From UBA12567 sp964598425 (GTDB lineage Bacteria > Planctomycetota > Phycisphaerae > Phycisphaerales > SM1A02): DNA of 64,000 bases. The notes beneath the pieces are model-generated. The model saw only the letters and a list, made by a program, of their open reading frames with translations, was not told the DNA's origin and made no database searches. The stretch lies in contig CAZRBV010000002.1 of assembly GCA_964598425.1 (NCBI GenBank), positions 47,847 to 111,846 of the forward strand, given 5' to 3'. The translations under genes and the position numbers were made by a program. Numbering within the stretch: the stretch's first letter is position 1; the number at the start of each line of letters is the position of its first letter. This document shows positions 37,411-45,505 of this stretch, in pieces.

Positions 37411-37440
37411 GTCCCCTCGTCGCTGCTGCGACGAGGGGAC
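37411..37440 (+). terminator. Perfect 13-bp hairpin between tuf and rpmG
   Basis: GTCCCCTCGTCGC, a TGCT loop and GCGACGAGGGGAC form a perfect stem 25 nt after tuf. No U tract follows (GGGCACGGGG), so full termination is unlikely; it may attenuate transcription or serve as an RNase processing site. Confidence 0.7.
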
Positions 37441-37467
37441 GGGCACGGGGAAAGGTGGAAAGAGACA

Positions 37468-37647
37468 ATGGCCAAGAAGTCTGCTGATCGCGAATATGTG
37501 TGGCTCCAGTGCACGGAGTGCGGTGATCTCAATTACCGCACCAGCATTCGCGTCAAGGGTGGTATTGATGAGAAGGTGAAGGCTGGTATGAAGAAGTACA
37601 GCCCTCGTCTGCGGAAGCACACGCATCACAAGATCAAGAGGAAGTGA
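37468..37647 (+). CDS. rpmG: 50S ribosomal protein L33
   Basis: The 59-residue large-subunit protein begins MAKKSADREYVWLQCTECGD with a CxxC (C15, C18). The second pair, which in C+ forms reads CPRC, is replaced by YSPRLRKH, so only half of the zinc ribbon remains. The chain is slightly longer than usual because of a DEKVKAGM-like inserted turn. It sits in the tuf-rpmG-tRNA-Trp-secE-nusG order common to many bacteria. Confidence 0.92.
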   Translation: MAKKSADREYVWLQCTECGDLNYRTSIRVKGGIDEKVKAGMKKYSPRLRKHTHHKIKRK

Positions 37648-37676
37648 CATTGAGGCCGGGATGATCCTGGCACCGA

Positions 37677-37749
<73 letters not shown>

Positions 37750-37804
37750 TTTCAGGCCCCCTGGGGCACTGTGAGTCGGGGTTTCCCCGAGTGGAGAGAA
37801 TCAT

Positions 37805-38212
37805 ATGTCCGCGATTTACAAGGCTGGACAGGGCTACTGGGTGCGGTTGATGTCGGCGTATGGCCTCGGTGCCGTTGTCGCGCTGGGCCTTGCGTGGCTG
37901 TGGAAGGAGTTTGAAGGGGTGTCCCTCTTCGGGCTCGAGCCGACATATGCTCGGGTTGGCGTCATGTTGGTGGCGGCTGTTGTGTTTGGGTGGCTGGGAT
38001 GGATGCTTATCGGTACGCGACGACGCTCTGTCGAGTTTCTGATTGCTACCGAGGGTGAGATGCGGAAGGTCAACTGGTCAAGCCGGCGAGAAATCGAGCT
38101 TTCCACCCGCGCAGTCATCGGGCTGACCATTCTGATCGCCTTGTACTGCTGGGCTTTCGATGTGGGCTTTGCCAGCATTTTCCGGTGGATGACCGTACTG
38201 CGAACCGGCTGA
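37805..38212 (+). CDS. secE: Preprotein translocase subunit SecE
   Basis: The 135-residue subunit of the SecYEG channel ends in the conserved block ATEGEMRKVNWSSRREI followed by a transmembrane helix (VIGLTILIALYCWAFDV). Two extra hydrophobic segments (about residues 18-33 and 52-70) precede it, as in the three-helix E. coli-type SecE, whereas many species have a single helix. It follows tRNA-Trp and precedes nusG, the classical order. Confidence 0.93.
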   Translation: MSAIYKAGQGYWVRLMSAYGLGAVVALGLAWLWKEFEGVSLFGLEPTYARVGVMLVAAVVFGWLGWMLIGTRRRSVEFLIATEGEMRKVNWSSRREIELSTRAVIGLTILIALYCWAFDVGFASIFRWMTVLRTG

Positions 38213-38260
38213 CCGCAATAGCACGGCCGTGAGCACTGATAGAAGGATGGTTGCGCAGCG

Positions 38261-38944
38261 ATGACGACCGAACACGAACAGATCGAACAGACTGAAGCTA
38301 CCGGCGCCGAGGCACCGGTTGAGGTCCCGGCGCCCGAAGCCGCCGCCGATGATGCTTCCTTTGATCCAGCAACCGATATGCCGATGTATCGGCAGGGTAT
38401 GGACTGGTTTGTGCTACGCGTCGCCTCCAATAAGGAGGGGTCGGTTCGAGACACGCTGCAACGCAAGGTCGAGATCGAAGGTCTTGTTGACCGAATCGGC
38501 CGCATCATGGTGCCGACCGAGAAGACGCGCACGCTCAAGGGCGGTAAGCAGCGAATCACCGAAACGAAACTCTATCCCGGCTACATCTTTGTGGAGATGA
38601 TGTTGGAGAAGGGCCGCATTCCGCAGGATGTCTTCTTCCTCATCAAGGAGACCACAGGTGTGGGTGACTTTGTCGGTACCGCTGGAAAGCCGACGCCGAT
38701 GTCGCCCGCCGAAGTCGAGAAAATGCTCTTTGACTCGAAGATGCCTGATGCTGAGCCAGAGGTCAAACTCGAATTCAGCCCTGGCGACCACGTCACGATC
38801 AACGAGGGCCCGTTCGAGAGTTACGAGGGAACGATCGACGAGGTCATGCCAGACAAGGGCATGGTCCGCGTTCTCGTCACCATCTTCGGTCGCCAGGCCC
38901 CCGTGGAACTCGAATACTGGCAGGTCGAGAAGTCAGACGACTGA
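38261..38944 (+). CDS. nusG: Transcription antitermination factor NusG
   Basis: The 227-residue factor binds RNA polymerase and links it to Rho or ribosomes. An acidic N-terminal extension of about 45 residues precedes the NGN domain (DWFVLRVASNKEGSVRDTL through FVEMM) and the C-terminal KOW domain (GPFESYEGTIDEVMPDKGMV). The usual rplK-rplA operon does not follow; the next gene begins after a 180-bp gap on the same strand and is unrelated. Rho, its partner in termination, is encoded upstream at 32.7 kb. Confidence 0.96.
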   Translation: MTTEHEQIEQTEATGAEAPVEVPAPEAAADDASFDPATDMPMYRQGMDWFVLRVASNKEGSVRDTLQRKVEIEGLVDRIGRIMVPTEKTRTLKGGKQRITETKLYPGYIFVEMMLEKGRIPQDVFFLIKETTGVGDFVGTAGKPTPMSPAEVEKMLFDSKMPDAEPEVKLEFSPGDHVTINEGPFESYEGTIDEVMPDKGMVRVLVTIFGRQAPVELEYWQVEKSDD

Positions 38945-38990
38945 CGCAGGACCTGACCGCCGGCACTTTCTATTCAGGTGGCGCAACGGC

Positions 38991-39013
38991 TTTGCAGAAC
39001 GCAATTCTGCAAA
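38991..39013 (+). terminator. Hairpin after nusG
   Basis: TTTGCAGAA, loop CGCAA, and TTCTGCAAA give a perfect 9-bp stem 47 nt after nusG, where the operon ends. Only CTGTTGATTT follows, so intrinsic termination would be weak. Confidence 0.45.
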
Positions 39014-39127
39014 CTGTTGATTTGCAACGAGATAAAGCAGCTGGCGGTCCTTGTCTGAACTTTGTGCGGATCAGCGGCGTATCGAACTCCTGAGGCCCGA
39101 TTGGGGGACCTGAAACGGAGGCTTGCC

Positions 39128-39556
39128 ATGATTCAATCTGTTCTTGCGTTGGCTTTGACGACTTCGCTCGGTTGCGGCGGGACTCCTCAGCCGCCCGGAG
39201 CCGGTTCGGTGGGTGGATGCGGCGCACCTGATCGCGGCGTCTGCCGCGACGCCAGCGGGCTGGCGGCCCTTGACGGGCTACGCGTTGAGTGCGAGGGGAA
39301 AGCGTGCGTGCTTCGTCCAATCAATCAGGAGCTCGTAGCCATTGTGCATGGGGAGGTTGCCATTGGCGTGGCGCGTCCAATGGTCGATGAACAAGGCGAG
39401 CCATTTCTGGCATACCAACTCATACCGGCCAAGCCGAATGCTGGAAGAACTGCAGCCAATGCACGCGAAGCCAATGGCTGCTGTGGCACCAAAGCAAAGC
39501 CCAAAGCGGCAGCATCATCGAAGGAGGGATGCTGCCCATCCGCGGCCCAACTCTGA
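39128..39556 (+). CDS. Small Cys-rich exported protein of unknown function
   Basis: The 142-residue protein starts with a hydrophobic signal (MIQSVLALALTTSLGCGG) and may be a lipoprotein anchored at C16, although the residues before that Cys are not canonical. Ten or so Cys occur as isolated residues and pairs: GCGG, GGCGAP, GVCRD, CEGKAC, NGCCGT and EGCCPS, which suggests metal binding or disulfides. A GGAGG lies 6-7 nt before the ATG. No family is recognised. It is followed by a long structured hairpin. Confidence 0.7.
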   Translation: MIQSVLALALTTSLGCGGTPQPPGAGSVGGCGAPDRGVCRDASGLAALDGLRVECEGKACVLRPINQELVAIVHGEVAIGVARPMVDEQGEPFLAYQLIPAKPNAGRTAANAREANGCCGTKAKPKAAASSKEGCCPSAAQL

Positions 39557-39592
39557 TCTCCAACCACTCATCTCCTGAATAAGGAGTTCCAC

Positions 39593-39650
39593 CTCACAAG
39601 GGGCGTGCTGGTCATGGACGGACCAGTGCGCCCCTTGGATCATTTGTGAG
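39593..39650 (+). terminator. Long hairpin between the Cys-rich protein and the barrel protein
   Basis: The inner arms AAGGGGCG(TG)CTGGTC and GACCAG(TG)CGCCCCTT (39598-39636) pair over 14 positions with a 2-nt mismatch. An outer pair CTCACAA/TTGTGAG closes the structure. There is no U tract. It may end the upstream message, protect its 3' end, or act in regulation. Confidence 0.6.
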
Positions 39651-39679
39651 CAAGCGGCATCGCATCCCCTGAATGTCCT

Positions 39680-40684
39680 ATGCTGCGTCCTTGCAAAGGG
39701 AGGCTTGCGATGGTGGTGACGGCAACTGTGGTACTGGCATGTGTGGCCACGCAACCAACGGCAATCTGGAGTGCGCCGCTTTCGTTTGCATCGCCGGATG
39801 CGCCGCAAGCGCAGGTCATCCATCCGACAGAGCAGGAGGTGGCGGCTCTCGGGCAGTCCGATGAGTACACACCGAAGTTCTCGATCGAAGGGGGCTGGGC
39901 GTGGCAACTGCGGACAGACCTGGACAACTCCAGCGATGGTCGGTTCACACACGATCGTGGACACGTGAGACTTCGAGGCCGCATTCCACTTCGAGAAGAC
40001 CTCGAACTCCTGCTCGGCATACGCCAACAGCGGGACAACTTCGGATTCAGCGACATGGTCTCGCCGTGGGGCAGCGTGAACACCACCCAGTTCGATGCGG
40101 CGCTGCAGTGGCAAGCCACCAGACGGTGGCAGGTATTCGGTGGCGGGATGGCGCGGTGGGCCGCCGAGCAAGGCGGATCGCTCAGCGAAGGATTCGAAGG
40201 AGGCGGCGCATTCGGGGCGGCCTATGCGTTGACACACGACTTGGTGCTGGGCGGCGGCGTCGGCATTCAATCGCAAATCGAAGATGACGTGCTCATCTAC
40301 CCAATCATTGTCGCCGACTGGACGATCACAAAACGGCTCAGGCTCTCAACGAGATTGACAACAGGCTGGGCGAATCAGACCGGCGGCGAGCTGGTGTACG
40401 CCGCGAGCGATGGTGTGGATGTTGGCGTTTCGGCGGTCTTCGACTATCAACGATTTCGCCTCTCCGACGATGCGGCTGTATCGGGCGGCGCTGGCGTGAC
40501 CGAGGCTTTGCCCGTGAGTTTCTTCATCTCGGTTGATGTTTGTCCTACGGCAAGCGTGACTGCATTTGTCGGCATCAACGCGTACGGCCGGCTCAAGACT
40601 GTCGATTCGTCTGGCAACGACGTGTGGGCAAGCGATCACGATCCGGCACCTGTGCTGGGCATTCAAGGGACCATTCGGTTCTAG
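39680..40684 (+). CDS. Predicted outer-membrane beta-barrel protein
   Basis: The 334-residue protein has a signal peptide (basic MLRPCKGR, then hydrophobic, possible cleavage after IWSA). The rest is built of short alternating polar/nonpolar strands with Gly, Asn and aromatic residues and ends GIQGTIRF with a C-terminal Phe, which suits an outer-membrane barrel recognised by BamA. ATG at 39710 also has GGAGG before it, so the start is not settled; the longer start gives the better signal peptide. Function is unknown (porin, sensor or assembly-related); its name cannot be more specific. Confidence 0.65.
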   Translation: MLRPCKGRLAMVVTATVVLACVATQPTAIWSAPLSFASPDAPQAQVIHPTEQEVAALGQSDEYTPKFSIEGGWAWQLRTDLDNSSDGRFTHDRGHVRLRGRIPLREDLELLLGIRQQRDNFGFSDMVSPWGSVNTTQFDAALQWQATRRWQVFGGGMARWAAEQGGSLSEGFEGGGAFGAAYALTHDLVLGGGVGIQSQIEDDVLIYPIIVADWTITKRLRLSTRLTTGWANQTGGELVYAASDGVDVGVSAVFDYQRFRLSDDAAVSGGAGVTEALPVSFFISVDVCPTASVTAFVGINAYGRLKTVDSSGNDVWASDHDPAPVLGIQGTIRF

Positions 40685-40755
40685 CGAAGCTTCCTGCGAG
40701 CCGCCGCAGTCAACCCGGGTTCCATCGGGCATCAAGGCACGGTAGGCTTACGGGT

Positions 40756-41742
40756 ATGGCGAACGCATTCCATGACGACTGGCAACGTCTTCGCGCCGAA
40801 CTGGCAAAGGTCATCGTTGGGCACGAGGACATTATCGAGGGTGTGCTGACAAGTCTCTTTGCGGGCGGGCATGTATTGCTTGAAGGTGTTCCAGGTCTGG
40901 GCAAGACCCTGTTGGTTCGATCGCTTTCTGAAGCACTGACGCTCGACTTCTCGCGCATACAGTTCACACCCGACTTGATGCCAGCTGATGTGACCGGGAC
41001 AACCGTTGTGGAGGAGGATGATCGGGGGCGACGATTTGTGTTCCGGCCAGGTCCGGTCTTCGCACAGATTGTGTTGGCCGATGAGATCAACCGGGCGACT
41101 CCGAAGACTCAGTCATCAATGCTTGAGGCGATGCAGGAACGCTCGGTAACTGTCGCGGGGGAGACGCGCCAACTCGGACCGCCGTTTCTCGTCATGGCGA
41201 CGCAAAATCCAATTGAGCAGGAGGGAACCTACCCTCTCCCGGAGGCGCAGCTCGATCGGTTCTTCTTCAAACTCATGGTCGGGTACTCAACGCGCGATGA
41301 GTTGTGTGAGATTCTCGAGAGAACCACAGCTGCAAGCCAAGCGAAGATTGAGCCTGTGCTGGATGCAGAAGCGATCCTCGCGTATCAGCGGGAGGTACGT
41401 AGCGTCGCCATTCCTCCTGTACTGCGAACGGACATGGCGAGCCTGGTTCTCGCGACGCATCCCGGGCGGGAGTTCACACCGGCGAGAGTCGATCGATACG
41501 TGCGACTTGGCGCTTCCCCCCGCGCTGGGCAGGCGTTGTCGCTGGCTGCGAAAGTTTCGGCGCTCCGTGCCGGGCGGTCGGAAGTCAATGTCGATGATCT
41601 TCGCGGCGCCGTTGTTCCGGCCATGCGGCATCGCCTGGTCTTGAATTTCGAAGCACAGGCAGATGGTGTGAGCAGTGATGACCTGCTGGGCGATATTCTT
41701 GAAACCATTCCACTTCAGGGCTCCGCAGTTGCCGCATCCTGA
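40756..41742 (+). CDS. MoxR-family AAA+ ATPase
   Basis: The 328-residue AAA+ protein has Walker A EGVPGLGKTLLVR, the LMPADVTGTTVVE motif, Walker B IVLADEINRATPKTQSSML and sensor ATQNPIEQEGTYPLPEAQLDRF. MoxR ATPases act as chaperone-like remodelers, often with VWA-domain partners. None is encoded nearby, so it is an orphan here. ATG at 40756 is used because upstream sequence overlaps the barrel gene. The stop overlaps the convergent downstream gene by 28 bp. Confidence 0.9.
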   Translation: MANAFHDDWQRLRAELAKVIVGHEDIIEGVLTSLFAGGHVLLEGVPGLGKTLLVRSLSEALTLDFSRIQFTPDLMPADVTGTTVVEEDDRGRRFVFRPGPVFAQIVLADEINRATPKTQSSMLEAMQERSVTVAGETRQLGPPFLVMATQNPIEQEGTYPLPEAQLDRFFFKLMVGYSTRDELCEILERTTAASQAKIEPVLDAEAILAYQREVRSVAIPPVLRTDMASLVLATHPGREFTPARVDRYVRLGASPRAGQALSLAAKVSALRAGRSEVNVDDLRGAVVPAMRHRLVLNFEAQADGVSSDDLLGDILETIPLQGSAVAAS

Positions 41743-43274
41743 TTCCATCCGTTGAGATCAACAGGGGCGGGATCCAGCCGAATGTTCCAGGGCGTACATG
41801 GCGTGGGCCACGTTTCGACGTTCGCCGAGCCAGCATGGGATCGCATCACGGCAATCGATGGTGTGTCGCTGGACGCCCAGCCTTCAGGCAGCACAAGTCG
41901 ACAGAGCCACGCATGTGGATGGATTGCAGTATGCGCTGAGGCGGCACCGAAAATTCCGCTCGTAGAGGTCACAGTTCCGGATGGTGTGGCGACGATTGAC
42001 ACGCTCTTGTGATCGCCCGTCAAGAGAGTGCTCACGGATTCGCCATCATTGGAGGCGCCTTCCGCAGGCCAACGGCATTCGAACATCAGTTCCCACCGCC
42101 CGGCGAGTCGCCGCAATTGCGCGTAGGTCTGCAGATTGCTCGGCAGCGCGGCGGGCGACGTACCTTGGCTGACATCGCTCAATGACCTGTTCGGATGCAG
42201 CGGCCCCATCATGAGACCGGGCGGCTCGATTGTCTGGATCGCGCGATTGACAGGTAAGACGAGATGGTTCTGACCAACCTGAACGAGAAGCTGCAAGGTT
42301 TCTCGCTCGGGCAATGGTTGCAGCGATTCCCGTGCCATGGCGTGTGGAGGAACTGCCAGCGCCAGTGGCAATTCATAAGGGCGAGCCCACGACACCTGCG
42401 CAATGCGAGGTTGATGGGAAGGATTCGCGCCTGAAACTGAGACCGATTCCCCCTGATCAGACTCGATCCAGACAAGCAGGGACGTCTGCCGCTCGCACCA
42501 CCGCAGGGCCTGGGCGGCAATCGGATCGGCGGCACCATCTGGACCCACGAGAATCGCAAGGAGCTCAGCAATTGAACGTGGATCCGTAAGCCATGCGGCC
42601 GCCGTCCCTTCCGGGCACTCGAAAGTCGCCGTCAGAAGGTCTGCGACTTGCCTGGCCACACCCGGATCTCGTGTGTGGAGCCGATGCATGGCGTATCGCC
42701 AGTTCCCAGCGGTTGCCAGCGCTACGCGCCGAGCAAGCAGCGAGTCGAATCGGTCAAGAGATGGCGGGGCGCATCCCCGCATCATGGCAACGAGTTCGCA
42801 TCGCCAGGCCTGAGTTGGATCGTCCAGTGGGGGTGTTGCCAGCACCATCACTGCAGAGGAGGCATCGGGCTGGCTTCGACGTCGGAGGTCCGGCATCGCC
42901 TGAGGCAGTTCGTGCCACGTCATCGTGATTGTGGCGCCATTCACGATCATGTCGCCGTTGGCCGTATCCGGAAGTGATGCCACAAGAAAGGCGTCAGCGT
43001 TTGCAATCTCGTGTTCGTGCACCGTGACTCTGAAGGGCGGCTCCGACCAGTCTGCGTGGGACCGCCGTGTAGCGCGGAGCCACGCAGCACTTGCATCGAT
43101 CGATGGCGATCGCCACGAGTTTGGTGTCAGCGAGGCCTCAATCTGCGCTGCTGGAGTTCCCGAGAGTGGTATGACGATAGCGCCACCCCGCAGACCAATG
43201 GCTTGCTGCACGGTGGGAGTCGCCGTTGTCCCGGCGAGGCCATTGGCGAGAATCAAACCGAGTGATAGCATCAT
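41715..43274 (-). CDS. Unknown exported protein (519 residues)
   Basis: The protein begins with a hydrophobic, signal-like segment (MMLSLGLILANGLAG) then about 500 residues, Ala/Pro/Ser-rich, with patches such as VTVHEHEIANADAF and ENLPIEPPG-like loops. No catalytic motif or known domain is recognisable. The ATG overlaps the stop of gmk as ATGA on the same strand, so it is cotranslated with gmk. Its 3' end overlaps moxR by 28 bp. Confidence 0.7.
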   Translation of the reverse strand: MMLSLGLILANGLAGTTATPTVQQAIGLRGGAIVIPLSGTPAAQIEASLTPNSWRSPSIDASAAWLRATRRSHADWSEPPFRVTVHEHEIANADAFLVASLPDTANGDMIVNGATITMTWHELPQAMPDLRRRSQPDASSAVMVLATPPLDDPTQAWRCELVAMMRGCAPPSLDRFDSLLARRVALATAGNWRYAMHRLHTRDPGVARQVADLLTATFECPEGTAAAWLTDPRSIAELLAILVGPDGAADPIAAQALRWCERQTSLLVWIESDQGESVSVSGANPSHQPRIAQVSWARPYELPLALAVPPHAMARESLQPLPERETLQLLVQVGQNHLVLPVNRAIQTIEPPGLMMGPLHPNRSLSDVSQGTSPAALPSNLQTYAQLRRLAGRWELMFECRWPAEGASNDGESVSTLLTGDHKSVSIVATPSGTVTSTSGIFGAASAHTAIHPHAWLCRLVLPEGWASSDTPSIAVMRSHAGSANVETWPTPCTPWNIRLDPAPVDLNGWNQDAATAEP

Positions 43275-43870
43275 TGCTCGACGGTGGCGGTTCCGCGTCG
43301 CGCTTCAACCAACCGGCACGCTTCGTCAACGGCTCGGTCCAGGTCGTCATTGACGATGAAAGCGTTGTACGTGTCATGGCCGGTTGCCAGGTCAATCTCG
43401 CGGCGAGCCTCGGCAAATCGTCTCCCGATGGCTTCTTCGTCTTCTCGTCCTCGTGACTCCAGGCGCCGACGAAGTTCATCATCGCTGGGGGGAAGAATGA
43501 AGAGCATGTAGGCGTCGGGCATGTGCGTTCGGACCTGCATGGCCCCTTGCACGTCGATGTCAAGCATGATGAGCTCCCCGTGCTCGAGCGCTTCTTCGAC
43601 CGGCTTGCGTGGTGTCCCGTAGGCGTGGCGTCCGAACACTTCGGCGTGTTCAAGAAAGGCATGCGTGTCCACCATCTCCTGGAACCGGTCAGACGAGACG
43701 AAGAGGTAATCCTCACCATCAACCTCACGGGTACTCTTGGGACGTGTCGTGGCTGAGACACTGAATCGGCCTCCGAGCCGCTCACGGACACGGTGGACAA
43801 TGGTCGTTTTCCCGACGCCGGAAGGGCCGGAAACGACCAGTAGAAGACCAGATTCTGCCTGGGTTGGCAT
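43271..43870 (-). CDS. gmk: Guanylate kinase
   Basis: The 199-residue kinase phosphorylates GMP to GDP. The P-loop SGPSGVGKTTIVHR is at residues 14-27, TTRPKSTREVDGEDYLFV is the GMP-binding region, and LDIDVQGAMQVRTHMPDAYMLFI and the LID segment RGREDEEAIGRRF are present. Size is standard. It is divergent from der, with about 50 bp between the genes. Confidence 0.96.
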   Translation of the reverse strand: MPTQAESGLLLVVSGPSGVGKTTIVHRVRERLGGRFSVSATTRPKSTREVDGEDYLFVSSDRFQEMVDTHAFLEHAEVFGRHAYGTPRKPVEEALEHGELIMLDIDVQGAMQVRTHMPDAYMLFILPPSDDELRRRLESRGREDEEAIGRRFAEARREIDLATGHDTYNAFIVNDDLDRAVDEACRLVEARRGTATVEQ

Positions 43871-43921
43871 GGTGGCAGTGTAGTGAGACCGCTGCGGTGC
43901 GGGGCAATCTACAATACGTCC

Positions 43922-45328
43922 ATGTCGCTGCCACAGATTGCCATCGTGGGTCGCCCGAATGTAGGGAAATCGAGTCTTCTCAACCGCTTTGTCGGTCGGA
44001 GGATCTCAATCGTTGACGCCGTACCTGGCGTCACGAGGGATCGGGTCAGCGCAATCGTGGAACTGGATCCCCCGCGAGACCTTGATACCGACGAACCTCG
44101 CTGGGTTGAAGTTACGGACACCGGTGGCTGGGGTGTCTACACGACCGACGAAGAGCGAATCGATGATGCCGGGTGTGATCTTGCCGCATTGACCGACGAC
44201 ATTGAGGGTCAGATCGGCGAGGCCATGCTCCGCGCGGCGGTGATTCTCTTCGTTGTTGATGCTCGGGACGGCGTCGTGCCGCTGGATCAGACAGTGGTCG
44301 ATCTGATCCGCAGGCGGCAGCTGGAGGACCGCGTCATCATCGTTGCGAACAAGGTGGACGATGAGTCCTGGGAAGCGCACGCGATGGAGGCGGCCGGTCT
44401 CGGGATGGGTGTTCCGGAATGTGTTTCAGCGACGAGCGGATACGGGGTCCGGAGACTTCTGGAAAAGGTCTGGGAGAGGGTCGAGACTGCCGAGACACCG
44501 GCCGATGCCGAGATGCAGGTTGCGATCGTCGGATGCCGAAACGCGGGTAAGTCGACGCTTATCAATGCGTTGGCAGGTGAAGAACGGTGCATTGTCTCCG
44601 AGATCGCTGGCACTACGAGAGACGCCGTCGACGTCCGATTCGAGATGGGTGGCCGGCCGTTTGTGGCCATCGACACGGCCGGGCTTCGGCGGCGTAAGAG
44701 TTTCTCGGGTGATGTCGAGTACTACGCGTATCACCGAATGCTTCAGGCGATTCGCCGGAGTGATGTCGTACTGTTCATGATTGACGCGACCCGCAAAGTC
44801 TCGCAGGTGGATCGAAAGCTTGCTCAGGAGTTGCAGCGGCAGTTCAAACCGACGGTCATCGTTCTCAACAAGTGGGATCTCGTTCCTGAAGACACGGATC
44901 CTGAGGAGTTTGCTGAATACCTCACACGCGAACTTCGCGGCCTCGATTTCGCGCCCATCGTGGTGGTGAGTTCGGAAGAGAGCGAAGGCATCGAGGATCT
45001 CGTGACGATGGCTTTCAATCTCCGCGAGCAGGCATCGCACCGTGAGACAACGGGGCAACTCAATACCGTCATCGAGTCGATTCTGAAGCAGCGTGGCCCG
45101 TCGTCGCGGTTGGGGACGCAGGCCAAGCTCTTCTATGTTTCGCAGATCGCCATCAATCCGCCGACCATCGCAATGGTCGTGAACGACCCCAAGCTCTTTG
45201 AGGGCAGGTATGAGCGGTACCTCATGAACCGGCTCCGCGAGGAAATGCCTTTCAGCGAAGTCCCCATCAGGCTGCTCTTCTCCAAACGCAGCCGCAAGAG
45301 CCTTCAGGACGTCAAGACACGGCAGTAA
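43922..45328 (+). CDS. der: Ribosome-assembly GTPase Der (EngA)
   Basis: The 468-residue protein has two tandem G domains: GRPNVGKS at residues 10-17 and GCRNAGKS at residues 204-211, each with DTGGW/DTAGL and NKVDD or NKWDL motifs. A C-terminal KH-like domain follows (FYVSQIAINPPTIAMVVND). It acts in assembly of the 50S subunit. Start is ATG at 43922; the 13 residues upstream have no family match. Confidence 0.96.
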   Translation: MSLPQIAIVGRPNVGKSSLLNRFVGRRISIVDAVPGVTRDRVSAIVELDPPRDLDTDEPRWVEVTDTGGWGVYTTDEERIDDAGCDLAALTDDIEGQIGEAMLRAAVILFVVDARDGVVPLDQTVVDLIRRRQLEDRVIIVANKVDDESWEAHAMEAAGLGMGVPECVSATSGYGVRRLLEKVWERVETAETPADAEMQVAIVGCRNAGKSTLINALAGEERCIVSEIAGTTRDAVDVRFEMGGRPFVAIDTAGLRRRKSFSGDVEYYAYHRMLQAIRRSDVVLFMIDATRKVSQVDRKLAQELQRQFKPTVIVLNKWDLVPEDTDPEEFAEYLTRELRGLDFAPIVVVSSEESEGIEDLVTMAFNLREQASHRETTGQLNTVIESILKQRGPSSRLGTQAKLFYVSQIAINPPTIAMVVNDPKLFEGRYERYLMNRLREEMPFSEVPIRLLFSKRSRKSLQDVKTRQ

Positions 45329-45505
45329 AGAATCGCCTTCGCCGGTACAATGTTCCGCTGATTCGCGTTCCACTCTTCGGGCCCGCCGGTCCATTCTCCG
45401 AAGAGGCTGATACCCCCGAGGGACTGGCGACAATCAAGTCTGCTGAGTGTGGTACGTCGTTGTAAGAAGCGACTGCGCTCACGAGAGAAGTCTGCGCGAA
45501 TCCCC

